Below the pieces are notes generated by a model, which was not told where the DNA came from, ran no database searches, and was given only the letters and a program-made list of their open reading frames with translations. From the NCBI RefSeq assembly GCF_900185715.1, contig NZ_FYAS01000004.1, forward strand, positions 1-64,000: a DNA stretch of 64,000 nucleotides. Reading direction: 5' to 3'. Position numbers and translations under genes: made by a program. This DNA is from Allobosea sp. CS1GBMeth4 (GTDB taxonomy: Bacteria > Pseudomonadota > Alphaproteobacteria > Rhizobiales > Beijerinckiaceae). Of this stretch, positions 34,688 through 44,375 are shown piece after piece (position 1 is the stretch's first letter; every line of letters starts with the position of its first letter).

Positions 34688-36475
34688 TCACAGCCTGCGC
34701 GAGCGGACATGGCGCGGCAGCACGCGGTCGGGCCCGCTCGCCGGCTTGAGCTCGCTGCGGAAATCGTCGCGGCGCTGGTGCACCGAGGCGATGACGAGGC
34801 CCATCGGGACGCCGAGCCCGACCAGCGCGGCTTCCGACAATTGCAGGCTGGCCTCGATCGTTTCCGGCACGGCGTCGTTGACGCCGATCTCGTAGAGGTG
34901 CCTCGCATGCTTCGCGTCGCGGGCGCGCGCGACGATGACGAGATCCGGCCGCATGCCGCGGGCCGCCGCAACGATGTCGTCGACGGCGCGGGGATTGTCG
35001 ATGGTCACGATCAGGGCGGTGGCCTCCGCGACCCCGCAGAGGCGCAGGAAATCCGGCTTGGTGGCGTTGCCGTAGAAGGCGGGGCGGCCGGCGCGGCGCT
35101 GCGTCGCGATCAGGGCCGGGTCGGCGTCGACGGTGATGTAGGGGACCTTGTGCTGCTCGAGCATCTCGCCGACGAGGCGGCCGACGCGGCCGAGCCCGAC
35201 GACGATGGCCCGCGGCGCATGATCGTGCGGCGGCAGGATGGCGGCCTCCGCCGGAAGGTTCACCGCCGGAGCGAGGCGGGCAGAGAGCGCCCGCGCCAGG
35301 CGCGCGGCGAGCGGCAGGCCGATCATGGTCAGCGAGACGCCGGCGAGCACCAGCGCGGCGGCGTTCTGGTCGACCAGCCTGGCGGCGACGGAAGCGGTCA
35401 GCAGCACGAAGGCGAACTCGCCGCCGGGGCCGATCATGATCGCGGTTTCGAGCGCAGTCGGCAGCGACAGCCTGAAATAGCGCGCGAGCAGGAAGGTGAT
35501 CGCGACCTTGGTCAGGAAGAGCCCGGCGGCGATGCCGAGAATCGCGACCGGCTGGGCCGCGAGCGCCGCCGGATTCACGCTCATGCCGACCGTCAGGAAG
35601 AAGACGCCGATCAGCAGCGACTTGAACGGTTCGATCGTCACCTCGATGGCGCGGCGATATTCGGTCTCGGCCAGCAGCAGCCCGGCGATGAAGGCGCCGA
35701 GCCCCATGGAAAGTCCGGCCGCGGCGGCGATCAGCCCGGTGCCGAGCGCGACCAGCAGGGTCGCCGCCATGAAGCTCTCCGAGGAATCGGTCGAGGCGAC
35801 GAGGCGGAAGAGCGGGCGCATGGCGAGGCGCCCGATGACCACGATGGCCGCGATCGCCGCGGCCGCCTGCAGCGCCGCCTGGGTCAGGCCGACCAGCAGC
35901 GAGGCGCCGCCCTGCGTGCCGAGCACGCTGACGAGGAAGAGCAGCGGGATCACCGCCAGATCCTGGCAGAGCAGAATGGCGAAGCTGGAGCGCCCGGCCG
36001 AGGAGGTGATGCGGCGATGGGCCGAGAGCAGCTCGACGACCATCGCGGTCGAGGACAGTGCGAGCGCCGTGCCGATCAGCAGCGCCGCGGGCGCTGGCTG
36101 GCCGAAACCATAGGCGACGGCCCCGATCGCCGCGGCCGAGAGCGCGACCTGGCCGAGGCCGAGCCCGAAGACGAGCCGGCGCATGGTCGTCAGGCGCTCG
36201 AAGGACAGCTCCAGCCCGATGACGAGCAGCAGGAAGGCGACGCCGAGTTCGGCGGGGCCGGCCAGCGCTTCGGCGTTGGAGACGGTGATGGCGCTGAGGA
36301 GCGGCACCTTGGCGACGAGGCCGCCGAGGCCGTAGGGGCCGAGCACGGCGCCGCAGGCCATGAAGGCGACGACCGAATTGACGCGGAAGCGCTTGGCGAA
36401 AGGCACGATCACGCCGGCCGTGGCGAGCACGACCACGGCGTCGCGATAGGCGGAAGGATCGATCGTCCCGGCCAC
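34688..36475 (-). CDS. CPA2 cation:proton antiporter, KefB/KefC type
   Basis: 595 residues. About twelve helices (residues 10-390) with the CPA2 patterns PYGLGGL, LLLVIGLELSFERL, GTALALSSTAMVVELL and MGLGAFIAGLLLAETEY, then an RCK/TrkA-N domain from about 415 (AIVVGLGRVGRLVGEMLEQHK, with a GxGxxG NAD motif). It exchanges K+ or Na+ for H+ across the inner membrane, gated by a nucleotide or glutathione-type ligand on the RCK domain. The ancillary KefF/KefG quinone reductase is not adjacent. Convergent with the glycosyltransferase, divergent from the MoxR gene. Confidence 0.93.
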   Translation of the reverse strand: MAGTIDPSAYRDAVVVLATAGVIVPFAKRFRVNSVVAFMACGAVLGPYGLGGLVAKVPLLSAITVSNAEALAGPAELGVAFLLLVIGLELSFERLTTMRRLVFGLGLGQVALSAAAIGAVAYGFGQPAPAALLIGTALALSSTAMVVELLSAHRRITSSAGRSSFAILLCQDLAVIPLLFLVSVLGTQGGASLLVGLTQAALQAAAAIAAIVVIGRLAMRPLFRLVASTDSSESFMAATLLVALGTGLIAAAAGLSMGLGAFIAGLLLAETEYRRAIEVTIEPFKSLLIGVFFLTVGMSVNPAALAAQPVAILGIAAGLFLTKVAITFLLARYFRLSLPTALETAIMIGPGGEFAFVLLTASVAARLVDQNAAALVLAGVSLTMIGLPLAARLARALSARLAPAVNLPAEAAILPPHDHAPRAIVVGLGRVGRLVGEMLEQHKVPYITVDADPALIATQRRAGRPAFYGNATKPDFLRLCGVAEATALIVTIDNPRAVDDIVAAARGMRPDLVIVARARDAKHARHLYEIGVNDAVPETIEASLQLSEAALVGLGVPMGLVIASVHQRRDDFRSELKPASGPDRVLPRHVRSRRL

Positions 36476-36664
36476 GTCACCCTCTGGGAATCAGGCAAAG
36501 CTGCCGATGGGCAAGCTTTGCTTCGCAGTGCCTTGCAACACAAACCAAATCGCGCGACGGGCTGGCGAAAACTTGCCCCGTCGCCGGCCGGCCTCTAAGC
36601 ACTGTGCCGTTCGCAGCGGCAGGACCTGGCTCTGTCCGCGGGTCAGCCACGCAGAGGACCTCGC

Positions 36665-37484
<820 letters not shown>

Positions 37485-37510
<26 letters not shown>

Positions 37511-38117
37511 GGCGGACGCCCGTCGCGGTCTCGCAGGGCGGGATCGCGGTGGCGAGATCGACCTTGGGATCGATGGCGCGGACGGCTTCGACGAGGTCGA
37601 AATCGCGCATCAGCAGGACATAATCCTGTGTCTCCGACGTCCTGAGATAGCCGGTCATCGTGATCGGCTTGCCGGAGAGCTCGCCGAGCCGGCAAGCCTT
37701 GTCGGCACCGAGAGCGAAAGAGCCGCGATTGCCGCTGTTCTGCGGCCCGGCGAACATCTCCTCGCGGAAGGCGCCGAGGCGCGCGGCGTCGGCGGCACCG
37801 AGCCTGAACAGGGTGAAGCGACGCCCCGGCGAGACCAGTGCCGGCAGTTTCGCCAGCTCGACCGCGTCCCGCACCTCCTCCAGCACGACCTTGCGCTCAT
37901 GCCGCCCGCCGTCCCGGGGCATGGCGACGATCGTCATGGTGACGCCGCCCGGCAGCGGGCGGATATCGGCGGGCAGGCTGATGCCGGCGCGCAGCTGCGT
38001 CAGGTCGGTCGTCCTGACGTCGATCTTCGACAGTTTCGGCAGCGAGCTCAGCGGGACATGGCCGCAGCCGGCGAGCAGGCAGCACAGCAGGAAATGGGCG
38101 GGCAGGGCAGGGCGCAT
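37485..38117 (-). CDS. Putative lipoprotein of unknown function
   Basis: 210 residues (ATG 38117, or GTG one codon earlier). Signal peptide with lipobox LLAGC (Cys about residue 18), so a lipid-anchored envelope protein. The mature part is beta-rich (RAGISLPADIRPLPGGVTMTIVAMPRDGG, FTLFRLGAADAARLGAF) with two further cysteines (KACRLG and PPCET). Family not recognised. Divergent from the DUF2975 gene over a 78-base AT-rich region; its last codons overlap the 3' end of moxR on the other strand. Confidence 0.75.
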
Positions 38118-38138
38118 CACAATTCTCTTGAAAGGGCT

Positions 38139-38178
38139 TTGACATTGATAAATTCGTCTATTACTTTAATTTTGTCAA
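38139..38178. promoter_or_regulatory. AT-rich divergent promoter region with inverted repeat
   Basis: The 78 bases between the lipoprotein and DUF2975 genes are strikingly AT-rich in this GC-rich window. TTGACA (38139-38144) is a perfect -35; TACTTT (38162-38167) is a weak -10 at 17 bases. TTGACA also pairs with TGTCAA (38173-38178), forming spaced inverted half sites that could bind the HTH protein encoded downstream. Confidence 0.5.
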
Positions 38179-38195
38179 TCACGGAGTGTAAAAAT

Positions 38196-38762
38196 ATGGC
38201 ACCGCTCGAAACGCCGACCCATGCTGGACCCGCCATGGCGAGGCTGCGTCGCGTCAGCATGGTCGCGCGCTTCCTGTGCTTCGCGGCGGCGACGCTGATG
38301 GCCCTCGGCGCGGTCTGGCTCTGGCGCGATCCCGAACTGCTCGCCGCCTATGTCCGGGGCACGATCGGGCTCAGCGTGCCGGTCGGTCCGCCGTCCGAGC
38401 GCGGCTACTGGATCGCGCTCGCGATCGGCCTCGTGCCCGCCGGCCTGTTCGTCGCGGCGATGCTGCGCCTCGCCGGCCTGTTCGGCCGCTTCGGCCGCGG
38501 CCAGGTGCTGGAAGAGGAGAATGCGCAGCGGCTGACGCGGATCGGCTGGCTGCTCACGGCGATGGGCGTGGCGACGCCGCTCTCGCGCATGCTGCAGAGC
38601 GTGGCGCTCACCTTCGACAACCCGCCCGGCCAGAGGCATCTCGCCGTCACCCTCGATCCCGGCATGTTCGGCGCGCTCGCGGCCGGGGCTGCGCTGGTCG
38701 CCTTCGGCCTCGTGCTGAAGGAGGCCGTCAGGCTCGCGGACGAGAATCAGAGTTTCGTGTAG
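38196..38762 (+). CDS. DUF2975 membrane protein
   Basis: 188 residues from ATG 38196 (GGAG upstream). Four membrane helices (FLCFAAATLMALGAVWLW, GYWIALAIGLVPAGLFVAAM, IGWLLTAMGVATPLS, GALAAGAALVAFGLVL) and the conserved LFGRFGRGQVLEEENAQRL loop between helices two and three identify DUF2975. Function unknown. It is followed after nine bases by a small YozG-type HTH gene, the constant partner of this family, so the pair probably forms a membrane-linked regulatory unit. The promoter lies in the AT-rich stretch upstream. Confidence 0.88.
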   Translation: MAPLETPTHAGPAMARLRRVSMVARFLCFAAATLMALGAVWLWRDPELLAAYVRGTIGLSVPVGPPSERGYWIALAIGLVPAGLFVAAMLRLAGLFGRFGRGQVLEEENAQRLTRIGWLLTAMGVATPLSRMLQSVALTFDNPPGQRHLAVTLDPGMFGALAAGAALVAFGLVLKEAVRLADENQSFV

Positions 38763-38771
38763 GACGGGGCG

Positions 38772-39017
38772 ATGCCGATCATCGTCGAACTCGATGTCAT
38801 GCTGGCGCGCCGCAAGATGCGCTCCAAGGAACTGGCGCAGCGCATCGGGCTGACCGAGCAGCAGGTCTCCCAGCTCAAATCCGGCAAGGTGCGCGGCATG
38901 CGCTTCGACACGCTGACCCGGATCTGCGCCGTGCTCGACTGCCAGCCCGCAGACCTGCTGCGCTATGAGCCGGGCGCCGACGATCTCGCGCCGGGCTCGG
39001 GGCCGGACGAGGGGTAG
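38772..39017 (+). CDS. Small XRE/YozG-type helix-turn-helix regulator
   Basis: 81 residues, almost wholly an HTH domain (MLARRKMRSKELAQRIGLTEQQVSQLKSGK, then TRICAVLDCQPADLLRYEP), which is the YozG/Cro-like pattern. The MPIIVELDVMLARRKM start is typical. Translated with the DUF2975 membrane protein. It probably represses its own promoter; the TTGACA/TGTCAA half sites at 38139-38178 are candidates. Confidence 0.92.
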   Translation: MPIIVELDVMLARRKMRSKELAQRIGLTEQQVSQLKSGKVRGMRFDTLTRICAVLDCQPADLLRYEPGADDLAPGSGPDEG

Positions 39018-39023
39018 CGCTCC

Positions 39024-40286
39024 TCAGCCGAAGCCGAGCAGCGGGCGGCCCTGCAGCGCCGCGACGAGAGCCGTCGCGGTGACCGCGGCATAGGCGGCGG
39101 AAACCGTGGCCAGGGCGAGGAGCCCGAGCCGGCTCCGCCGCGTCGCCAGCCGGAGCGCGAGGCCGACGGCCGGGATGATCTGCAAGGCGTGCAGGCCGAG
39201 GAAGTGGGCGACGCGCAGGTCGCCGACCGTCAGCGACCAGCCGAGGAACGGGATCGTCGGGTGGGCCTGCGGCACCGCGCCGACATAGTGCCCGCTCGGG
39301 CTGGAGCTGAGGATCGCACCGCTGGCGAGCCCGAAGACGCAGGTCAGGGCGAGGCCGACGACCAGCGACCAGCGCACGATCTCCGGCATCGGCGCGGCGT
39401 CGCGGCGGGCGAGGCCGTAGGCCAGCAGCCCGGGCGCGACCGTGAAGATCACCGCGCCGATCCCCATCACGGCGTAGAGGGCGATGCCGAGCCAGTCGTC
39501 GCGGTTGTAGTGCGAGGCTTCCAGCCGCGATGCGCGCCAGGCGATGTAGAGCACCTCGAGGATGATCGGCACGATCACCGGCCAGACGATGTAGCGTCCG
39601 GCCCAGGAGGCGCGGAAACGCTCGCCGGCGAGCGGCAGGACGACGGCCAGCGTCAACAGATAGACGGCGACCGAGATCTCGAACTTCAGTGGCTTGATCC
39701 AGGTGTCGACCCCGTGGAACTGCCGGACGTCGATCAGCCAGGCGAGAGCGGTCGGCACGGCCAGGGCGGCCATCGCGCAGGCCGCGGCGGTGAGGCGCGG
39801 CTCGAATTCGAGATCGCGCAGCCAGCCGGGAAGGCGGGCCTGGAAACGGGCGATCCGGTCCTCCCGGGCGAGGCGAAAGCAGGCCTCGATCAGGAGATAG
39901 GCGAGATAGCCGAACGGGCCGAACAGGAAGGTCGCCAGCAGCACGGGCAGCATCAGCCAGTGCGGGATCGCCTCGGCCTGCGAGCGCCGCAGCATCCAGT
40001 TGCCGAGGAAGAGGTCGAAGGCGAGGTAATGGACCCAGCCGGCGAGCAGCAGCGGCTTCGAGGCAAAGAGCGCCGCGACCGAATCGAGGGAGGAGAAGCC
40101 GCCCTTCGCATCATGCCAGTGCACGGCGATCAGCACGGCGTAGCCGAGCGAAAGCAGGGCCGGGATGAGCCAGCCGGCCAGGGCCGCCGAAAGGCCGCGC
40201 CAGCGCGGCAGCAGGATCAGCGCGAGCCAGCCGAGCACGGCGAGCTGGTTCGCACGGGCGAAGGCATCGTCGAGGGAGAAGGGCAT
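39024..40286 (-). CDS. ABA4-like membrane protein with C-terminal multi-helix extension
   Basis: 420 residues. Residues about 1-140 match the ABA4-like family (DUF4281): HWHDAKGGFSSLD, ASKPLLLAGWVHYLAFDLFLGNW and FLFGPFGYLAYL are its strongest conserved blocks. Plant ABA4 takes part in neoxanthin synthesis, but bacterial homologues have no proven role. Residues about 160-420 add about seven further helices (including VDTWIKPLKFEISVAVYLLTL) that I do not recognise. ABA4-like proteins are usually about 150 residues, so this is a fusion. Divergent from a TetR gene with operator-like repeats between, so that regulator probably controls it. Confidence 0.82.
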   Translation of the reverse strand: MPFSLDDAFARANQLAVLGWLALILLPRWRGLSAALAGWLIPALLSLGYAVLIAVHWHDAKGGFSSLDSVAALFASKPLLLAGWVHYLAFDLFLGNWMLRRSQAEAIPHWLMLPVLLATFLFGPFGYLAYLLIEACFRLAREDRIARFQARLPGWLRDLEFEPRLTAAACAMAALAVPTALAWLIDVRQFHGVDTWIKPLKFEISVAVYLLTLAVVLPLAGERFRASWAGRYIVWPVIVPIILEVLYIAWRASRLEASHYNRDDWLGIALYAVMGIGAVIFTVAPGLLAYGLARRDAAPMPEIVRWSLVVGLALTCVFGLASGAILSSSPSGHYVGAVPQAHPTIPFLGWSLTVGDLRVAHFLGLHALQIIPAVGLALRLATRRSRLGLLALATVSAAYAAVTATALVAALQGRPLLGFG

Positions 40287-40296
40287 GCGCGCTCCG

Positions 40297-40363
40297 AACT
40301 TGACGGTGTTCAGTTGCGGCGTTGTCCTATTCCGCTATCTTAACGGCGTCAAGTTTGAACTTG
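40297..40363. promoter_or_regulatory. Operator region between the ABA4-like and TetR genes
   Basis: A palindrome CAAGTT-TG-AACTTG (40350-40363) sits 25 bases before the TetR start. Its half site recurs as AACTTGACG at 40297-40305, facing CGTCAAGTT at 40347-40355. Two to three copies of one half site in a 102-base divergent gap are what a self-repressing TetR protein needs. Confidence 0.6.
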
Positions 40364-40388
40364 GCGCTCTCCGGACGAAGGCGTGGCG

Positions 40389-41099
40389 ATGATGGCGGGC
40401 GGGGCGACGAAGCGAAGCGGCTATCATCATGGCGACCTGCGCCAGGCGATGATCGAGGCGGCCGAAGCGGTGCTGGCCGAGAAGGGCGTCGGCGGCTTCA
40501 CCCTGCGCGAATGCGCCCGGCGGGCCGGCGTCTCGCCCGCGGCGCCGGCACATCATTTCGGCAATCTCGCCGGCCTGCTGACCGCGATCGCGACGCTCGG
40601 CTTCGATGATCTGTCCGAGACCATGGAGGCGGCCGTCGCGCGGGCGGTGGCGTCCGGCGGCGACCGGCTGGCGGCGATCTGCGAGGCCTATCTCGCCGTC
40701 GCGCTGAACCGACCCGGGCGTTTCCGCGTCGTGTTCGGGCGGCTCGGCCTGAAGAGCGGGGACGAGGAGCTGCGCCGGGCCGCCGTCCGCGCCTTCGGCA
40801 TCCTGGTCCGGGAGACCAAGCTGGCGCTGGGGCGCGGCGTCGATGGCGGCGAACTGCTGACGCGCCTGCCGTCGAGCTATGGCGGCGATGCCGATCTCGC
40901 CGAGATCCTGTTCGTCTGGTCGGTCACCCACGGCTTCTCGACCATGCTGATCGACGGCCAGCTCGCGCCCTTCGACCAGCAGCCCGGCGGGCGCGAGCTC
41001 CTGCTCGGGCTCTATTCCGGCCGGCTCATGGAGATGCTGCGCGCCGCCATGCGAGGTTCCGCCGCCATGCCACTCGCAAATCCCGCCAGCCATGGTTAG
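40389..41099 (+). CDS. TetR/AcrR family transcriptional regulator
   Basis: 236 residues (ATG 40389; GTG 40383 or ATG 40392 possible). N-terminal HTH: GYHHGDLRQAMIEAAEAVLAEKG, then FTLRECARRAGVSPAAPAHHFGN. The ligand domain contains the WHG-type C-terminal pattern (RFRVVFGRLG..., FVWSVTHGFSTMLIDG). Binds a small ligand and represses; the divergent ABA4-like gene and itself are the likely targets. The histidine phosphatase gene begins one base after its stop, so they may be co-translated. Confidence 0.93.
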   Translation: MMAGGATKRSGYHHGDLRQAMIEAAEAVLAEKGVGGFTLRECARRAGVSPAAPAHHFGNLAGLLTAIATLGFDDLSETMEAAVARAVASGGDRLAAICEAYLAVALNRPGRFRVVFGRLGLKSGDEELRRAAVRAFGILVRETKLALGRGVDGGELLTRLPSSYGGDADLAEILFVWSVTHGFSTMLIDGQLAPFDQQPGGRELLLGLYSGRLMEMLRAAMRGSAAMPLANPASHG

Positions 41100-41636
41100 A
41101 TGGCGGCCATGCGCCGCCTGATGCTCCTGCGCCACGCCAAATCGGCCTGGCCCGCCAACACCGCCGATCGCGACCGGCCGCTCGCGACGCGCGGGCGCGA
41201 GGCTGCTCCGGTCATGGGCCGCTATCTCGCCGAAGAGCTGCTTTTGCCGGACCTGGTCCTGATCTCGCCGGCCAGGCGTACGGTCGAGACCTGGGAGCTG
41301 GTCAGGCCGATGCTGCCGGAGAGGCCGGCGACACATTTCGAGCCGCGCATCTACGAAGCCAAGGCCGAGCGCCTGCTCAAGGTCGCGCAGGAGACCGAGC
41401 CGGAGGTCCGCACGCTGCTGATGATCGGCCATAATCCCGGTTTCGAGGAGCTCGCGGCCAGACTCACCGGGCATGGCGACCGCTATGCGGCGGCGCGGAT
41501 GGCGCAGAAATATCCGACCTGCGGGCTCGCGGTGCTCGATTTCGCCATCGAGGACTGGCGCGATCTCGCCGCGCAAGGCGGCAGGCTCGACCGTTTCGTC
41601 ACGCCCGAATCGCTGGGCGAAGGGCCGGACGAGTGA
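41100..41636 (+). CDS. SixA-like histidine phosphatase family protein
   Basis: 178 residues (ATG 41100; ATG 41109 possible). The phosphohistidine motif LLRHAKSAWP (RHG type, here RHAK) and the second catalytic histidine in MIGHNPGFEEL are those of SixA-like phosphatases, which dephosphorylate phosphohistidine on signalling or phosphotransfer proteins. Compact length fits SixA. It follows the TetR gene directly and is 13 bases from ycjX, but shares no obvious function with either. Confidence 0.92.
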   Translation: MAAMRRLMLLRHAKSAWPANTADRDRPLATRGREAAPVMGRYLAEELLLPDLVLISPARRTVETWELVRPMLPERPATHFEPRIYEAKAERLLKVAQETEPEVRTLLMIGHNPGFEELAARLTGHGDRYAAARMAQKYPTCGLAVLDFAIEDWRDLAAQGGRLDRFVTPESLGEGPDE

Positions 41637-41649
41637 TGCGGACCGCCTG

Positions 41650-43098
41650 ATGGCGTCTGGCTCCTATCTCGACGAGGCGCGCAATGCCGCGCTCGCCTTC
41701 GGCGACAGCCTGCTCGGGCTGGCGCGGCCGCGCCTGCGCATCGGCGTCACCGGCCTGTCGCGCTCGGGGAAGACGGTCTTCACCACCGCGCTGATCCAGA
41801 ACCTGCTCGAAGGCGCGAAGCTGCCGGTGCTGAAGGCCTCGGCGGAGGGGCGGATCGCGCGGGTCAGGCTGGTGCCGCAGCCCGATCCCGAGATTCCGCG
41901 CTTTCCCTATGAGGCGCATCGCGCGGCGCTCTCGGGGCCGGACCGGCGCTGGCCGGAGTCGACGCGTCGCATCTCGGAGCTGCGGCTCGAGATCGACTAC
42001 GAGCGTGCCGAAGGCTGGTTCAGGGGGCCGGCGACGCTGACCCTCGACATCGTCGACTATCCCGGCGAATGGCTGCTCGATCTCGCCCTGATCGGGCAGG
42101 ACTATGCCGGCTGGTCGGCGCAGGCGGTCGCCGATGCGCGAAAGCCGCACAGGCTCGGCGTCTCGGGGGCGTGGCTCGCCGGTCTGGCGCTGCACGACCC
42201 GGCCGGCCCGGTGGACGAGCTGGCGGCCGAGGCTGCGAGCGATGTCTTCAAGGCCTATCTCGCCGCGCTGCGCGCCGATCCCGAGGCGGTGGCGGTGACG
42301 CCGCCCGGGCGTTTCCTGATGCCGGGCGATCTCGAGGGTTCGCCGGCCCTGACCTTCGCGCCGCTCGACCTGGCGCCGGGCGCCGAACCGCGGGCCGGCA
42401 CGCTCGCCGGGCTGATGGCGGAGCGGTTCGAGGCCTATAAGCGCGTCGTGGTCGGCCCGTTCTTCCGCGAGCATTTCGCCAGGCTCGACCGGCAGATCGT
42501 GCTGGTCGACGCGCTGGCGGCGCTCGATGCCGGCCCGGCCGCGCTGGCCGATCTCGAAACCGCGCTGGGCCAGGCGCTCTCGGCCTTCGCGGTCGGCCGC
42601 AACAGCCTGCTCTCGAGCCTGTTCGCGCCGCGGATCGAGAAGGTGCTGTTCGCCGCGACCAAGGCCGACCATCTCCATCATACGAGCCATGACCGGCTCG
42701 CCGGCGTGATGTCGCATCTGGTCGCGCGCGCCGCGGCGCGGGCGCAAGGGGCGGGGGCCAAGGTCGAGGCGATGGCCTTCGCCGCGATCCGCGCCACGCG
42801 CGAGGTCCGCATTCGCGAGGGCCGCGAGGAGCTGCCGGCGATCGCCGGCGTCCCCGAAGCGGGGGAGGTGGTCGACGGAGAGGTCTTCGACGGGCAGGCC
42901 GAGGCCGCGATCTTCCCCGGCGATCTGCCGGCCCGGCCCGAGACGATCTTCGATCCGGAGGCGCCGCGCTGGCATGTGCGGGCGCCGCGTTTCCGGCCGC
43001 CGCTGGTCAAGCCGGATGCCGGCGGGCGCCTGGCGCCGCCGCCGCAGATCCGCCTCGACCGCGCGCTCGAATTCCTGATCGGCGACAGGCTGGCGTGA
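41650..43098 (+). CDS. ycjX: YcjX family P-loop NTPase
   Basis: 482 residues from ATG 41650. Walker A in GVTGLSRSGKTVF (about 33-45), a switch-like DIVDYPGEWLLDL and the TKADHLHHTSHDRL segment identify YcjX (DUF463), a GTPase/ATPase-like protein induced by envelope and heat stress in other Proteobacteria. The exact role is unknown. It pairs with the YcjF membrane protein encoded 13 bases downstream, as in E. coli. Confidence 0.93.
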   Translation: MASGSYLDEARNAALAFGDSLLGLARPRLRIGVTGLSRSGKTVFTTALIQNLLEGAKLPVLKASAEGRIARVRLVPQPDPEIPRFPYEAHRAALSGPDRRWPESTRRISELRLEIDYERAEGWFRGPATLTLDIVDYPGEWLLDLALIGQDYAGWSAQAVADARKPHRLGVSGAWLAGLALHDPAGPVDELAAEAASDVFKAYLAALRADPEAVAVTPPGRFLMPGDLEGSPALTFAPLDLAPGAEPRAGTLAGLMAERFEAYKRVVVGPFFREHFARLDRQIVLVDALAALDAGPAALADLETALGQALSAFAVGRNSLLSSLFAPRIEKVLFAATKADHLHHTSHDRLAGVMSHLVARAAARAQGAGAKVEAMAFAAIRATREVRIREGREELPAIAGVPEAGEVVDGEVFDGQAEAAIFPGDLPARPETIFDPEAPRWHVRAPRFRPPLVKPDAGGRLAPPPQIRLDRALEFLIGDRLA

Positions 43099-43111
43099 GG
43101 GAGGGCTCGCT

Positions 43112-44113
43112 ATGAGCAAGGCGCCGCGCGCCGTCCGCCTCGATCCGCAGGACGGCTCCTCCGACGACACCGTCTTCGGCGGCCGCGGCGATGTCGCGAT
43201 CGTGCCGGAGATGGAGCCGATCGAGCCCGAAGCGCCGGTTCCCGAAGCCGCGCGACGCCGGCGCTTCAGCTGGGGCAGCCTGTTCGTCGCGGCGCTGTCG
43301 GCCCTGCTGGCGCTCTCGATCGCCGTCTGGGCCGAGCAGACGATCACCTGGCTGCTCGCGCTCAACCCCGCCGTCGGCATCGCGGCCCTCGTCTGCGCCA
43401 GCGTGGCGGCGCTGGCGCTGCTGGTCATGCTGTTGCGCGTCCTGCGCGACATCCTGCGCGAGCGGCGGGTCGAGGCGCTGCGCGAACGCGCCGCGGCCGC
43501 CCTCGCTGCCGGCGATCTCGCGGCTGCGCGTGGCGTCGCCACCGATCTCGACAGGCTCTATGCCGGCCGGCCGGAAACGGCGAAGGGCAGGGCGGAGCTG
43601 TCGGCCCATACGCCGCAACTGCTGGCGGCGCGCGACCTGCTCACCGTCGCCGAGCGCAGCCTGCTCGCGCCGCTCGACGCGCTCGCCCAGGCGCAGGTGG
43701 CGCAGGCGGCGCGGCGGGTCTCGCTGGTGACGGCGGTGAGTCCGCGCGCGCTCGTCGACGTCGTCTTCGTGCTCGTCGCCTGCGCGCGGTTGCTGCGGGC
43801 GATCGCGACGATCTATGCCGGCCGGCCGGGAGCGCTCGGCCTGATCAGGCTGGCGCGGCAGGTGCTCGGCCATCTCGTCGTCACCGGCGGCATGGCAGCG
43901 GGCGACGCCGTCATCCAGCAGGTGCTCGGCCAGGGGCTGGCGGCGCGGCTTTCGGCCAAGCTCGGCGAGGGCGTGCTCAACGGGCTGCTCACCGCGAGGA
44001 TCGGGCTCGCCGCCATCGCGGTCTGCCGGCCGCTGCCCTTCGTCGAGGAAAGGCCGCCGGGCCTGTCCGACGTAGCCGGAGACCTCTCCGGCTGGGGCGG
44101 CAAGGGCGAGTGA
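43112..44113 (+). CDS. ycjF: YcjF family (TIGR01620/DUF697) membrane protein
   Basis: 333 residues, GAGGGAGG ribosome site. Acidic N-terminus, two membrane helices at about 53-110 (LFVAALSALLALSIAVWAEQ, AALVCASVAALALLVMLL), then a cytoplasmic or membrane-adjacent domain with SPRALVDVVFVLVACARLLRAIA and the DUF697 block RIGLAAIAVCRPLPF. It is the constant partner of YcjX. The gene ends eight bases before a palindromic repeat. Confidence 0.9.
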   Translation: MSKAPRAVRLDPQDGSSDDTVFGGRGDVAIVPEMEPIEPEAPVPEAARRRRFSWGSLFVAALSALLALSIAVWAEQTITWLLALNPAVGIAALVCASVAALALLVMLLRVLRDILRERRVEALRERAAAALAAGDLAAARGVATDLDRLYAGRPETAKGRAELSAHTPQLLAARDLLTVAERSLLAPLDALAQAQVAQAARRVSLVTAVSPRALVDVVFVLVACARLLRAIATIYAGRPGALGLIRLARQVLGHLVVTGGMAAGDAVIQQVLGQGLAARLSAKLGEGVLNGLLTARIGLAAIAVCRPLPFVEERPPGLSDVAGDLSGWGGKGE

Positions 44114-44120
44114 ACCTCCG

Positions 44121-44269
44121 CCGTCATTCCGGGGCGACGCGCAGCGTCGAGCCCGGAATCCAGATCTGCCGGCGTTGCCGGAATGGACGCTGCCGTCCGA
44201 GCCTCTTTCGAAGAGCGCCGTGGTCATGGGCACCGGGCTCAGCCCTATCGGGCTGCCCCGGAATGATGG
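44121..44269. repeat. Palindromic intergenic repeat (copy H) in a 349-base gap
   Basis: Arms CCGTCATTCCGGGGC (44121-44135) and GCCCCGGAATGATGG (44255-44269) pair with one mismatch; inner AGCCCGG/CCGGGCT also pair. It shares its outer arm with copy A. It fills the first half of the gap 44114-44462; the second half carries the flgE promoter. Confidence 0.7.
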
Positions 44270-44375
44270 CGGCGCCCGGCAGAATTTGCCGGCAGGGGAC
44301 GAATCTGCCCGGTCGGAAGCGTCGGGAAACGCTTCGAAAACCATCCAAGTCATTGAAATGGTTCAGGCATGGCCA

